64,000 nt of DNA from Colias croceus (lineage: Eukaryota > Arthropoda > Insecta > Lepidoptera > Pieridae), in assembly GCF_905220415.1 (NCBI RefSeq), contig NC_059564.1, positions 2,368,501 to 2,432,500 of the forward strand. The letters are read 5' to 3'. Below are positions 48,508 to 59,784 of this stretch, piece after piece (the first letter of the stretch is position 1; every line of letters starts with the position of its first letter). The position numbers were made by a program, and so were the translations under genes. Below the pieces are notes generated by a model. The model had not been told where the DNA came from, did not search any database, and saw only the letters and a program-made list of their open reading frames with translations.

Positions 48508-49414
48508 TTTTTCAGTGATATTCGTACTTTTCCATTTTAATTTTTACTAGCTTTCCGCCCGCCTTTGTCTAAAACCTAATAAATTATGTACTAAAACCTT
48601 CCCCTGAATCGCTCTATCTATAAAAAGAGCAACTATGGAGTTTCTTGCCGGTTCTTCTCCATAGATGCTGCTTTCCGAATCGGTAGTAAATGTTAAAAAT
48701 ATGACGTTTCAAAAGTGCTTCTCGAAGAAGTCTAATTGAATAAATAAATGTTTGAGTTTGAGTTTTAGGAGCCATTATTTAAGAGAAGAAGAAGAAGAAG
48801 AATTTGAGTTTGAAAAAAAACCACGTCAAAATCCGTTGCGTAGTTTTAAATATATAAGCATACAAAGGGACATAGGGACAGAGAAAGACACTTTGTTTTA
48901 TACTATGTATACTATTACTTTAGAAAAATAAATAAACTATTTTTTATATATTAAAGTTGTTTTATTGAATACATACCTTTAGGTAATCTTTGAGTACTCT
49001 AATGATAGCTTCGCAGGTCTCTGGTATTATCTCAGACAGTAGTTGTGGTGATATACATGTGCTTAATTTAAGATCATTATATTCTCTTCCTGACGCGAGA
49101 TATTTTAAAGTTGCCACTAATCTTTCTTCGGCAGTTACAGCTTGCCTCATAACTGTATCGGTTTTCGCTATATATCTTTTCAAAAGATTTAATATTTCAT
49201 CGAATGATTCTGGAGTCATTCGAAGATATGTTCGGAAATCTTCATCATCCAATTCCTTAAGGAGCCGCATATGACTGTAATTTTCTCTATTTCTATAGTA
49301 GAATTTAGCCCATTCTCTTCGTTTTTTCCTTTGTTCCTTTTGCAGCGGTGCTGTAGCAACAATGGTTGCTGCAACCAACGCTATTTTAGCATTTTTCGAT
49401 AATACCGGTGGCAT
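46841..49414 (-). CDS. PIF/Harbinger DDE transposase (2 exons, 417 aa)
   Basis: Exon 1 runs from 49414 to 48977 (146 codons, ATG start) and exon 2 from 47656 to 46841 (271 codons and TAA). Donor AAG|GTATGT and acceptor TTTTTGTTGCAG join in phase 0. The N-terminal part (YLRMTPESFDEIL, SGREYNDL) is typical of the Harbinger helix-turn-helix region. The RNase-H-like DDE core follows: GAIDGKH (Asp about 175), SISDGGVF (Asp about 225), VADNAF, and RRIVENAFGILAERFR (Glu about 302). The full triad and normal length suggest an intact enzyme. A reverse-strand AATAAA lies at 46612-46607, implying a 3' UTR antisense to MADF exon 2. Family knowledge: the enzyme cuts and pastes the element with a partner DNA-binding protein. 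Confidence 0.93.
47653..48507 (+). CDS. MADF protein exon 3
   Basis: This exon encodes 284 residues and TAA, following acceptor TTTCTGTTTCAG. It starts EPATKRERVTRRK, a basic patch that could act as a nuclear signal. The whole exon sits inside the transposase intron except for the 4 bp overlap at 47653-47656. Confidence 0.88.
   Translation, partial: EPATKRERVTRRKQNDILKKQSELLESAKILISGDGTSADAFGNSVSSQLKELPKVQRCLAEKIIGETLFYAKLGVLTFETSINIKRRSVQYLGQGYAYQQQVPQTYAPSPTPSPQHHQPSPYAPSPSPSPQHHQPTPFAPSPTPSPQHHQPSPFAPSPTPSPQHHQPSPYAPSPSPSPQHHQPSPFAPSPSPSPQHHQPSPFAPSPSPSPQHRQPSPSHKYSHTSQSLQLSQPSTSSTLPQLPPSSYQQQLDSNSLINYISSNQQQVVRGKGKELKKYLIFKK
47971..48306 (+). repeat. 48 bp coding minisatellite, seven copies
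   Basis: Seven tandem 48 bp units encode the 16-residue unit (Y/F)APSP(T/S)PSPQHHQPSP. Copies differ by only a few bases, some of them synonymous, pointing to recent expansion or homogenisation. Since 48 is divisible by three, the other frames also stay open, giving a His-rich frame on the + strand and a Val/Met-rich one on the - strand; both are probably shadows. Confidence 0.93.
48546..48906 (-). repeat. Family D repeat split by a family F insertion
   Basis: The two halves (48546-48625 and 48813-48906) belong to one reverse copy. It lies between the MADF stop and the transposase exon 1 donor, inside the Harbinger element. Confidence 0.8.
48626..48812 (+). repeat. Family F repeat nested in family D
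   Basis: It has GAGTTTCTTGCCGGTTCTTC, CCGAATCGGTAGTAAATGTT and an AATAAATAAATGTTTGAGTT end, then a GAA microsatellite. The same sequence recurs in reverse at 15608-15772 and, diverged, near 13376-13495. Confidence 0.75.
48977..49414 (-). CDS. Harbinger transposase exon 1
   Basis: This exon encodes residues 1-146, starting MPPVLSKN. A basic stretch (KEQRKKRREW) precedes the helical region. It ends at DYLK before donor GTATGT. Its ATG lies about 180 bp inside the right terminal repeat. Confidence 0.9.
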
Positions 49415-49793
49415 GAGGCAAGACGTCCGTTCACTACTTCATAACAAAGTCAACTGCATATATTATATTAACTCTATGGTCAACTGACAGCTGGAAGGCC
49501 AACCGTCGGACAATCTGTAGCAATGTCGGAATGGTTGCCATGTCGGTTCCAATATGGTTGGCACCAACCAAATCGGAGCGTCTGTAGATGCTTTTATTTA
49601 TGAGAATAACAACTACATAGTACTTATGTATAGCAAAAAGTATCGTTATCACTTTTGGTCTTAATTTCGTCTAGTCCAAAAACACATGTTTTTCAGGACT
49701 TGTTTAAAAATTGCTCATCCATCATTACAAGAACATGAAGTTACCTATGCATAATATGAACATAATAAATAGATACCTACACTTTTTAAAAAT

Positions 49794-49850
49794 TTAAAGG
49801 GTGTTCGGTGTTCCTTTTGTTTACAAGAGGAACACCGAACACCCTTTAAT
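49794..49850. repeat. Short near-perfect hairpin (26 bp arms)
   Basis: AAAGGGTGTTCGGTGTTCC and its inverse are separated by about 8 bases. It lies 200 bp outside the Harbinger element. It could be a minimal MITE. Confidence 0.8.
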
Positions 49851-52224
49851 TCTTATCTTTAGATGACGGTATAGAATAATAGAACCTATTTTTTAAGATA
49901 ATATTAACTATTAATTTAATATTTGTAAACATATTATTATGTTTCTAGATTATTTCTGACAGTATCTAGTGAAAAATTTTCGAGCAGGCCGAGTTCTGAA
50001 AGTTACTGCGAATAAGGTAGGTAAGTAGTTTTCCTTCTACCCTCCAGTCTGTATTTCTATGATACTAATATTCAAAATCGTGATGCTCATATAAACATTA
50101 ACAAAATTGCAATTGCTTCGCTAAATGTATACAACATAAATGCGATGACTCCAAAATAACCAGCTAATAAATGCCAAATGCAACCCAAGCGAGTCAAACA
50201 CATAAAAATTCAGAATTAAATCACTACTAACGCCACCTATTAGCACATCTCATGAATGAAACAACATGGCCGCGGCGTATAGATGGCGCTCTACAATTTA
50301 TGGCCACTCCTAACATTACGACCACTTTGCCCCCATTTCTGAAGCTTTTATCTAAATTAATCTCATTTCATTGTTGGTGGAAACATATTCGTAGGAATTA
50401 CATTTACGATTGTAATTTGCTTAATGTAACATAGAGATTTTTGGTCGATTTGTTTTATGATAGTATAAATAAGGATTTGTTGTGACAAAATGTTATAGTT
50501 GTATACGTAGTATATTATTATTAGTCTGTGGTTATAGTTTGCTTGAGCGTTGTACATTTGAAATGCCTAGAAAATATTCACATAATAATAAACCATAAGA
50601 GTGAAATGATACTAATACTAACGTTAAATTTTATTCTTTAACATTATATACAGATATATTTGTTAATACATATACCTACACTATACTATTTTATTATATC
50701 GGCATTAAAAAATACGCACGCTAAGAGAAATAAAATTTATTAAATCTTCATATTATAAAATAAAATAGCAAAAATATATAAGTACTTATGTATATTGATA
50801 TTTAGATTACTACAGTAGTTACTTAATTCTAAACTAACAATGAATGCATGTTTTTTTTTGTATTAACGAATTTATCACATATAGGTACATGTACATATAT
50901 ACACATATAGTCTATGTATAGACTTTAGTATCGTACAAATATTTAAAAAATATTTATTTCACTTTACAAACGAATGAACGAAATTACATTAATTATTATA
51001 AATGGCTACACCATAATCGGAAATCACCCTAAATTCCCGGTTAATTTACGTTCCCAACCGATTTTCCTCATTCGAAACAGTAATATGTTAGTCGAATCGG
51101 TATAATATGTAAATTTCACGCATATATGTATGTTGGAAATACAAGATTTCTTTGTGGATTTGTTAGTGGCCTTTTCGGGGATCAAGATCTATATGGAGTT
51201 GTTAGAACTAAATTTAGGTATATTATAAAAATATAATAAGAATATAACGACACACACGTTTTAAGTTGATTCTTCGTAAACGGTTCTACGGATGTGTGTT
51301 TATTTTGATGTACCTACATACAATTTATAACCTGAAGCACATAATATAGGTAATACTATACGGTCAGCAAGTACATATTTTATGATTAATTTTTACTAGC
51401 TTCTACGTAAACGTAAACGTAACGTAGGTTCCTTTCAAATATCAACAAAATCATACCAAAATTTCACCCCATTCAAATGAATTATAATATAATACTAAAA
51501 TTAGTATTATCCCTCTGATAAAAGCATAGAAAAAAAATAGCATATACCTCAATATACCTACTCGATATGAATCCCACAAAGTTTAATCTGTATAATGTTT
51601 TCTATTTGCTCCTTGACTTGTGGCTGATATCCTCTTAAATTCCGAAGAAGCGAAAAATATAACTTGAACCTTATTGTAACCAGAAAAAGTCTATTTTTAT
51701 CTGACATTACATATAAATCAAGTTCGATTTTTAAATATTGTAATGGCGCCCGACATCCTTGCCAAAACGAGGGAAAATCGGCCATCTTGATTACTTTCCC
51801 GCCTTTCCTATTGATATCTACTAAAGAACTGATTGCCGATCTCGATATTTATAACAATGCATTAAACCGTCACCATATCATAATTAACGGTCTCTTTATT
51901 TTTTTTAGTTTTTAATATTTCAATTAAAAATATCCATCAATTCTAAATTAAAATTCATTTGATATTCGCCCTAAAAGCGTGAACAGTTGAACACAGAACA
52001 ATTATTAGTAATATTAATAGATCGTGAAAAGACGAAGCTAGGTACCTACTAATTTAATTTCTATATTCTATCGAATTCATTTATCTAAATATAAATTTAA
52101 ATTCCATGTAGGTTTGTAAAATAAATAACCTATGGTATCTAAATTGAAGCCTCAATTAATTGTAATTAAATTCAAAAATGTATGAACTTTTATTGGTCTG
52201 TGTGAACCTTTAATTTTTAAAACA

Positions 52225-52562
52225 TGTAATATTAATAATTTCTAGCCTCCAGGTTACCCCTGAAAGCTAATAGAAGCGCTTTAGACCTTTTGTACACCCG
52301 AATTCATTCAGATTACATACCTAAGTACAACTCGAACAAGCTAAGTTCACAGGCTTATCTCGTGACTCGTCCCGTCCGATTAGGGCCCTTCTGGCCTCCT
52401 CCACTCAAGCGACAGCTCAAGCCGAGGTTCGTGGTCCCCGTCAAGGGGGGACGCCCTTGTGCACGTCGCTACCAGGGTGAACCTTCAGTTCACCCCCGCG
52501 TCCGCGTTAAAATGTAGAAGCCCTTCTGGCTAACATTGAGAGACACCACAAAAAAAAAAAAA
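52225..52562 (+). mobile_element. GC-rich retroposed 3' fragment with poly(A) tail
   Basis: This block is far more GC-rich than its surroundings and ends in a run of A at about 52549-52562 after GAGAGACACCAC. The composition jump and A tail suggest the 3' end of a LINE or a SINE. The 75-codon ORF across it has no recognisable domain. Confidence 0.5.
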
Positions 52563-53559
52563 TCCAAAAGTGCACGCCTCATAATCTCATCCTTTACAAT
52601 AAAATTGATTATTTATAAAGAGTACACTATAAATATAAAAAAGAAATAAAATAAAACAGTTGGAAAAGTAAAGAAAGCGGTACCGTAATAATTGAGCTAT
52701 TTTTCTTGTGGCCCCACCTAGATGTGAAACTGCGCAGGTTTAAGGGACTGACTACCAACTTATTTTTTTATAAACCTTGGCTTATAGTACCTATAAAGAA
52801 TCGAGTTTATAATGGTGAATTTTGAGTACACTATAAATATAAAAAAAAGAATATAATATATAGATATACTAAAATTATGGAGAACAGTCGATATTTTTTT
52901 TTGTTTATTTAATAACAATTAAACCACATTGAATCAGACCCTGAAAAATGAAAGGGTTCTATTCCTGAGCATACTCAAGCGTAAGAGAAAAAAAAGACTC
53001 GATTAGTAAAGTATTTCGGTCGCTATCGTGTTAACAAGAAAATCCTCCGCACATACAGACACACGGACGTCCAAGACAGAACTTTTTTAAACTGTTTTTT
53101 AACTAGTTTAAATAACAAAAATGACATCAAAAATATCATGAATGTTAAAAATAGTGTTTTTTCTTAATATGTGTGTGTATGTATTATCTTACAAGTGCAA
53201 TATATGATACATAAAGACATTTTAAGTTTGAAAAATCAGATGTTTTGCGCGAAGTGACAGTAGTACCCACCTCAACGCTTCGCTTATGAGGCGTGCAAAA
53301 AAAGGCTTCTTAACTCGCGTCGATTACGTGACACTGACGCTTACGTACGGTCTGCAAAAAAGGATTCGCTATGACTTAAAAAAAGTAAACAAATGTTTGT
53401 TAGATATTGCTTTGCATATATTGTTTTTAACATTGTATTATAAGTACATTAAAATATACACAAAAACGCATTCCAACAAGGTGCAAACTTAGCTTGGTCG
53501 AACTAACTACATAAATAATAATAGTTTAAAAAAACTAAAAAACACGCATTTTATAGAGG

Positions 53560-54620
53560 AATCTTATGGAGGAAGCTTAGAGATTACCACTTGTCTCCTG
53601 AATTAATCAGGATTTTACAGTTTTGGTATCTATGGTAACCAGGCCAATACAGTTCGTTGGGCTGGTGTTCATTCGGACACATTTAAACTTGAATGTGGGG
53701 TAAGACAAGGAGGGTTGACTTCTCCAACACTCTTTAACTTGTACATTAATGCACTTATTGTTGAACTTAGCAACACTCATATTGGGTGTCATATTGATGA
53801 CACTTGTGTCAATAATATTAGCTATGCAGATGACATGGTCTTATTGAGCGCGTCAGCATGTGGGCTCCGTAAGTTGATTACTATATGTGAAAGGTATGCC
53901 GATGGTCATGGCTTGCTCTATAACGCATGTAAAAGTGAGGTTATGGTTTTCGAGGCAGGCCGGAAATCACTCCGGTCAATGCCTCCAATCACCCTGAATG
54001 GGCTTGTTTTAAAAAGAGTCAATGAATATAAATATCTTGGCCATATACTGACATCTGACTTGAAGGATAATGCTGACATAGAGAGGGAGCGTAGAGCGTT
54101 GTCGGTCCGTGCGAACATGGTGGCCAGGAGGTTTGCTCGTTGTTCCACTGAGGTGAAAATAACACTATTCAGAGCATATTGCTCTAATTTCTACACGTGC
54201 AGCCTCTGGTATAACTATGGTCGTCGGGCATACAATGCTCTACGTATTCAATATAACAACGCATTCAGAGCGCTGATGGGGCTGCCTCGCCACTGTAGCG
54301 CATCAGGGATGTTTGCTGAAGCTCGAGTAGATTGCTTTTATAGTATAATACGGAAGAGATGTACATCTCTGGTGCGCCGGGTGCGGGGCAGTACCAATAG
54401 CGCTCTTAAAATGATCGCAGACAGATTTGATTGTGTGTACTTGCACCATTGCGAGCAAGTACACACATCCTATATCAATAAAAATAAAATGACATATAAA
54501 TGGTAAATTGTAAAATGATAATATTTAAATAATTAATGTAATGTACTAACATAGTAATTAAGAAATTACTAACAAGTGGACCTATGTTGTTCTATTAATA
54601 AATAAATTATTATTATTATA
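53560..54620 (+). mobile_element. 5'-truncated non-LTR retrotransposon (reverse transcriptase fragment)
   Basis: The open part (to the stop after 54503) encodes SPTLFNLYINAL, the catalytic YADD box at 53823-53834, the EYKYLGHILTS motif and a C-terminal part with ALRIQYNNAFRALMGLPR, all typical of non-LTR reverse transcriptases. Upstream, related coding (LSPELIRILQFWY, then GVRQGG) is shifted by an apparent 4 bp insertion near 53627-53634. The endonuclease and most fingers are missing. The copy ends in an ATT-rich microsatellite at about 54597-54620, the usual tail of several LINE clades. I could not assign the clade. It is a dead fragment. Confidence 0.85.
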
Positions 54621-55581
54621 GAAAATCGAACTAAAAAATAGAATATTACTTTATCAAATTAGTGTACCTATTGTCATCGGTCCTCAATAAATCTACAAAG
54701 TTTGTACGATATCTGGCCGTTTAAAGTGGGTCAAAATCGCGCCCAAAGAAGTCGGTTACAAACAAACATACAGGTGAAGCTAATAAAAAGCGTGTAATAA
54801 AAATACCTTGATATAATGGTAATATTTTTTTATGATACATGAGATCAAATCATAACCTCATCATAATATTACTTAGTTCAAAAATGATAGGATTATTCGC
54901 GAGATGCGATGGTTTCACCATAAACCATTTATTGGTTACCTACTTTATGTGATAATAAACCTTATTTTATAACTGCACTTTATAGTGATTGCCGATTGAT
55001 TGACAAATCGTTATGAGTTATATCGTAAACTTGAAGATTAATGATGCTAGGCTGATAGGCTATAACGTTACAAATTGTTTGATATTTCTATAGGAACTTC
55101 TTAGATATTAGTTAAGATTACTTATTACCAAGTACTAACACAGTATGGGATAGGAACTAATACACCTTCTGAATAACTGTAATTATTATGTTTATACGTC
55201 ATGCTGTAGCCGATAATCAAAAATATTATTGTATGTAAAATATAGTACTCTCGGATAATTTTTTTTCGAGAAAATCTTAATTCAGCGAAATGTATCTACA
55301 TTTTATTTTCAAGAAATGCGGATTTCAACTGTTCGAGTGAAATGTTTTACAAATCACAATCCTAGAGCCATCTATATTAACTTAACTGTAAATTATTGTA
55401 AGTTGTAACGTTATTACTTGCTAGGCCATATCCGGTAGTAATATCCTTGAATGTTTGTCTATATTAATACATGAATAGATCAACAGATGTCGCTACAAAA
55501 ATTTGTCTCTAAAACCCTAACAAATTGAATATGCTACAACTAAGACAATTTCTATGGACATATTTAACATTTCAATTTATG
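54621..55581. other. Intergenic, nothing recognised
   Basis: AT-rich sequence between the LINE fragment and the hAT element. Confidence 0.5.
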
Positions 55582-55589
55582 CGCCTAAC

Positions 55590-56495
55590 CAGTGTTGCCA
55601 ACTCAGTGGAATTTCCACCAGATCTGGTGGTTTAGCTCCCCCATTTAGCGGACAAAAATTGGTTTTAGTCGCTAGTGGATTTTCCTAGTGGTTTAAATGA
55701 GTTCAATTAGTGGTAAGGTACAACATTCAACCACTAGTAAGATTTACATAAATACTCAAAAAGAACGACTTGAACTATGTGAAACAAGGGTATGATTTTG
55801 TATCATGAATTTTTTTGATTATAGACTACATATTACTATTGATATAAAGTATGATTTGATTCAAAAGGTTATATGTTTATTCTGTATTTGTGTACAAAAA
55901 CATTGTCAGTCGGTATTGGCAACACCGCGGCCGGTAGCTTTTACCTTGTCGTATTTTAATTAATTTTGTGAAGTAATATGGTTTTACATTAAAATATATG
56001 GCCAAACCTGTAAAATAAATTTTTGTGTGTATTGTACACACAAAAATTTATTTTACAGTTATTCTTCACATATTGAAACTCTAGAAGAAGCAGATTCTTC
56101 TGAAGATGATCTTTAAATATGTAACAAAAATAAAAAAAACGTTGTGTGGTTTTATGAAACCACGGTAAAAGTGAAACTTACGATAATTTATTATCGTATT
56201 TGTACGATAATTATCGTACGTCACGCGATATGCGTTACATATACCAAAAAGTTTGAGACGATGTAATAAAAGTTTCACTGTTCAAAATTGTTGTTAATTA
56301 CAAATAACTCGCAAAAAATTCGCCAACGGGCACTCAATATTTACTCGTCTCTGGATATTTTTTAGTGTTTTTTCTGGTGGTTTTAAAGACGGATTACTTT
56401 AGTGGCTTACTGGTGGGCTACGAGGCACAGAGTACATTATTTTTACGGTACGAGGCTCCAAAATGTGGGCTCGAAAAAAAAAGTTGGCAACACTG
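55590..56495. mobile_element. Non-autonomous hAT element with 8 bp target duplication
   Basis: The ends are CAGTGTTGCCAACT at 55590 and its inverse AGTTGGCAACACTG ending at 56495. The flanks repeat CGCCTAAC exactly (55582-55589 and 56496-56503), the 8 bp duplication diagnostic of hAT elements. The 906 bp interior has no transposase ORF but has recurrent AGTGG motifs near the left end and a 24 bp perfect hairpin at 56008-56058. Confidence 0.88.
56008..56058. repeat. Perfect 24 bp hairpin inside the hAT element
   Basis: Two 24-base arms beginning CTGTAAAATAAATTTTTG pair perfectly around a 3-base TTG loop. It may be a nested MITE or an inverted duplication; the short loop makes a typical microRNA precursor unlikely. 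Confidence 0.85.
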
Positions 56496-56503
56496 CGCCT
56501 AAC

Positions 56504-56657
56504 TTCAGAGATGTTATTTGCGTTGCAAGGGATGGACGTCAATTTAGTTTACAAACTTGTTTAAATTTTATAATTTTAGTTCGATGTAAAAATGTAAATT
56601 AAATAGTGTGTAGATAGAAATTATTCTGTTACCTTTAGTGTAGTGATTGTGTATAAA
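56504..56657 (+). promoter_or_regulatory. Leader and promoter region of the Rab-like gene
   Basis: This is the sequence between the right target duplication of the hAT element and the Rab-like ATG. It is AT-rich with TTAGT/TAGTG initiator-like patches but no clear TATA box. If transcription starts here, the hAT insertion lies in the proximal promoter. Confidence 0.25.
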
Positions 56658-56700
56658 ATGAAAGTGGTGGAAGCAAAAATTGTTGTTTTAGGATCGCAAG
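56658..56700 (+). CDS. First coding exon of a Rab/Ras-like small GTPase (rest outside window)
   Basis: ATG at 56658 encodes MKVVEAKIVVLGSQ plus the first base of a Gly codon, then donor G|GTAAAT. The KIVVLGSQG string matches the first beta strand and the start of the P-loop (GxxxxGK) in Rab GTPases, and many Rab genes have an intron near here. No exon continuing with VGKT was seen up to 64000, so intron 1 would exceed 7 kb. The exon is short, so identity to a specific Rab cannot be given. A hAT element ends 162 bp upstream of the ATG. Confidence 0.6.
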
Positions 56701-57509
56701 GTAAATATGTACATATTATTGTATAGAATTAATATAATAGTGAAAAAATGTGATCATCTACACATGCTACACAGGTTCCTTGTGTCTTGATCGCAGTTTG
56801 AGCGTTGGAATGTAAGCATACCAGAAATTACGAAACAAACAGATTATTGTGGAAATATTCATCGTTTGATTACATACACGTTTCTTTCAAAACTATCTTT
56901 GTTGAAAACTAGAGTATGTACTTATAATTAGGTTCCTCCCGATAACACTGATAATTAATCTGAATTTAGAATTGAAAAATACATGATAATAAAATGAGTA
57001 ACAATATAAAGAAAGCGATAAACCAATTCAACTTCATTGATAACTTGTGTATAACTTAATTAACCCCTCAGTAATTTCGTAAAGTTTTCGTGAATAAAAT
57101 CTGATTAAATATATTGCTAAATAATCTAGTTTCATGCTATTGTTGTCTGATTGCAATAGATTAAATTCTTCAACTAACAATTATTTATAACAATTATTTA
57201 TAACTAATAAATATTTAGCAACATTTTATAGAGGTAAATAATGTTAAACGTTTTATAATATTTTGTATTCTCTTTGGTTTTATATTAAAGAATGTGCATT
57301 CTTTTTTTATCTGTAAACAATAAATACTTGTCATAGATAAAATTTTCACTACAAGATATAGAAAAATAATAATTATGAGTCGTGTTACATTCAACCCTGA
57401 CCTTTATTGTTTCTATGTGGCTATGTTTTATTAGTTTTTTGCTCAATGCTGTTAATGTTTATGCTACTAATAAAGGGCAACACCCACATACCATTGTATA
57501 TGAATAACA

Positions 57510-57872
57510 AAAAGCTGAAGAGTTTGTTTGTGTGTATGTGCTAATCTCAGGAGTAACTGGACCAATATAAACATCTTTTGTTGTTGTATAATATTTACAT
57601 GATCTCTGAGTATAAGCAATATGTACCAAGGGCAAAGCCAGAACGAGCTGCTATCTATACTATACTAATATTATAAAGTTGAAGAGTTTGTTTGTTTGTT
57701 TGAACACGCTAATCTCAGGATCAATCAGGTCAAACAATATCAATTATCAGGTCAGATTTGAAAAATTCTTTCAGTGTTTGATAGCCCATTTATTGAGAAA
57801 GGCTAAAGGCTATAATATATCATGACAGTAAGGAGCGAAGTAATGCGGGTAAAACTGTGGGACACAGCTAGT
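57510..57872 (+). repeat. Two family A repeats in tandem
   Basis: A partial copy (57510-57650) is followed by a longer one (57656-57872) that has an extra CAGGTCA-containing duplication in the middle. Confidence 0.75.
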
Positions 57873-58631
57873 CATAAAATAATATTTAATTTATTTTAGC
57901 GCTAGCAAAATAAAACTATTATCCTTGAACTCTTAAAAGCAATCTCCTTGTAAAAAAAGGAAAAGCTAAAGATTTGCATTTTGAATACATTTTGTAGAAA
58001 TGTTATTCAATGACCTACAGGGGAAATCAAAAATTTTATGTGCAAAATAAACTCTCATGTACCTACCTGCAGTAGGGGCAAGATAACAAGTATTAAGGAG
58101 TGAATTAATTGCACACTTAATTCGCTCCTTAATTGTGATGTGTATACTGTATAGGCAAGCAGGGGCAATTTAGAGAACAGCTGAAATTGCTCCAACCGGC
58201 CGTGCAACCCAAATTGCCCCTATGGCAGGTACGTGAGTAGCCGGCTTAAGAAAAATATTTGTGTTATTTACTTAAAACTTCATGCTGTTTGGATGTTTTA
58301 CATACAAATTCAGATATTATGACAATTTATTATAAATTTGACCCCATTTACTAATATTTTTTAATAAAATAACAATTAAAATTTATTAACAAATTAATGA
58401 ACCAATCTATTGTATAAGTTAAGTGAATGCAAATTTTTGTTTGGAAAATAATCCATTAGCGAGTAATAAAATTTGTTTTTTAATTTAAGTATTAACTTAC
58501 CTTTTTGTTTTTAAAGTGGGAGTAATATTATAGATTCATAGACATTCTAATTTAGTATTAACTATAGGTAGGTATATCCACCTGTTTTGTTTCCTTTGAT
58601 TACTAACAAGCCAATGATGTTTCGAAGAATA

Positions 58632-58978
58632 ATCGCCCCGGCTTCGCCCTTGGTACCTACATGTTTACGTTTTTTTTTTTCATAAAAACCATCCTCGTAT
58701 TTCAAGGAATATTTAAAAAAAAGAATTAACAAAATCGGTTCAGTCGTTTTCGAGTTATGCGCTTACCAACACTTTTTGCGATTCATTTTTATATTATATA
58801 GACTAGCGGTCCGCCCCGGCTTCGCCTGTGGTACATATTTACGTTTTCTCTACATAAGAACCATCCTCGTACTTCAAGGAATATAATAAAAAAAGAATTA
58901 ACGAAATCGGTTCAGTTGTTCTCGAGTTATGCGCTTACCAACACATTTTGCGATTCATTTTTATATTATAAGAAGATA
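58632..58978 (-). repeat. Two family C repeats in tandem
   Basis: Two reverse copies, 58632-58802 and 58803-58978, directly adjoin. The first has lost its CTAGCGG end. Confidence 0.82.
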
Positions 58979-59784
58979 TACAAATACAAGCAATAAGTAA
59001 ATATTTAATTACTACCTATTCAAACATTTCTCTAAGTATTATATTTCATTTGTTTAATATAATTAATGTCAGTATCACTTGAAAACAGCTGCTCAGTATT
59101 TGCTGTTATTCAGTTAACAAGTACACTAAATTTTGTAGTGGTATTGTAACATATTTGTTATCATACTATTAAATGATGTAACTGCAACCGAAATGTAACT
59201 GTAAAACTGGTATATAATTATCATACCGTGACAGGTTACAGGCCGTTTACATTTTTTTTTATGTATTGTTATAATTATCAGGTTTATAAAAAGTAGTTAT
59301 TTAGGAAAACGAGTATTGTATTTCATGATGTCATGTTATCATGCATGTTTTTTAAAGAAATAATTCAAAAAGTTATTTATTATGTTTCTTTTAAGACTGA
59401 AAAAGTTTTTTATTTCAAACCAAACAGACTCATAGAGTGACATAATTTTCCAAAAGGTTCAGGAAAATATCAGCTACATCACTGCTAAGTATTATCAAAA
59501 TCATCCTCACATACTGCATTTATTATATTAATAGGATAATGTTTGGAATGTGTGTCAGATCTGTTATCAATAAGAAAATAAACTCAGGGATTATTGTAAT
59601 CTTAATTGCTGATAATAATGACTACTGTTTGATATAAGAGATGTTTCAAATATTATTGTTTGGTACATTGAATGAACTTGATGTGATAGGTAGTCTGTTT
59701 TGAGTTATATTTTAACTTTTAACAAAGCCTTCAAGTCGATTCAATCGCTAATTGCTGTACAAAATCATTAATTTGTCTGTTTAA

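Larger units (their letters stand above)
45196..49593. mobile_element. Two-gene PIF/Harbinger DNA transposon, apparently complete
   Basis: Terminal inverted repeats of 39 bp match perfectly at 45197-45235 and 49554-49592, beginning AGCATCTACAGACGCTCCGA. TTA occurs on both sides (45193-45195 and 49594-49596), the expected 3 bp Harbinger target duplication. Inside are a DDE transposase on the - strand and a MADF-domain protein on the + strand, both open and with consistent splice sites. Subterminal CCAACC/GGTTGG repeats recur at both ends and could be transposase-binding sites. Introns contain later insertions of host short repeats, so the copy is not brand new. Confidence 0.92.
49597..53559. 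other. Intergenic, nothing coding recognised
   Basis: AT-rich DNA with the hairpin at 49794 and the GC-rich retroposed fragment at 52225-52562. Small ORFs at 50252, 51558, 51664 and 53286 have no domain or splice context. Confidence 0.5.
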
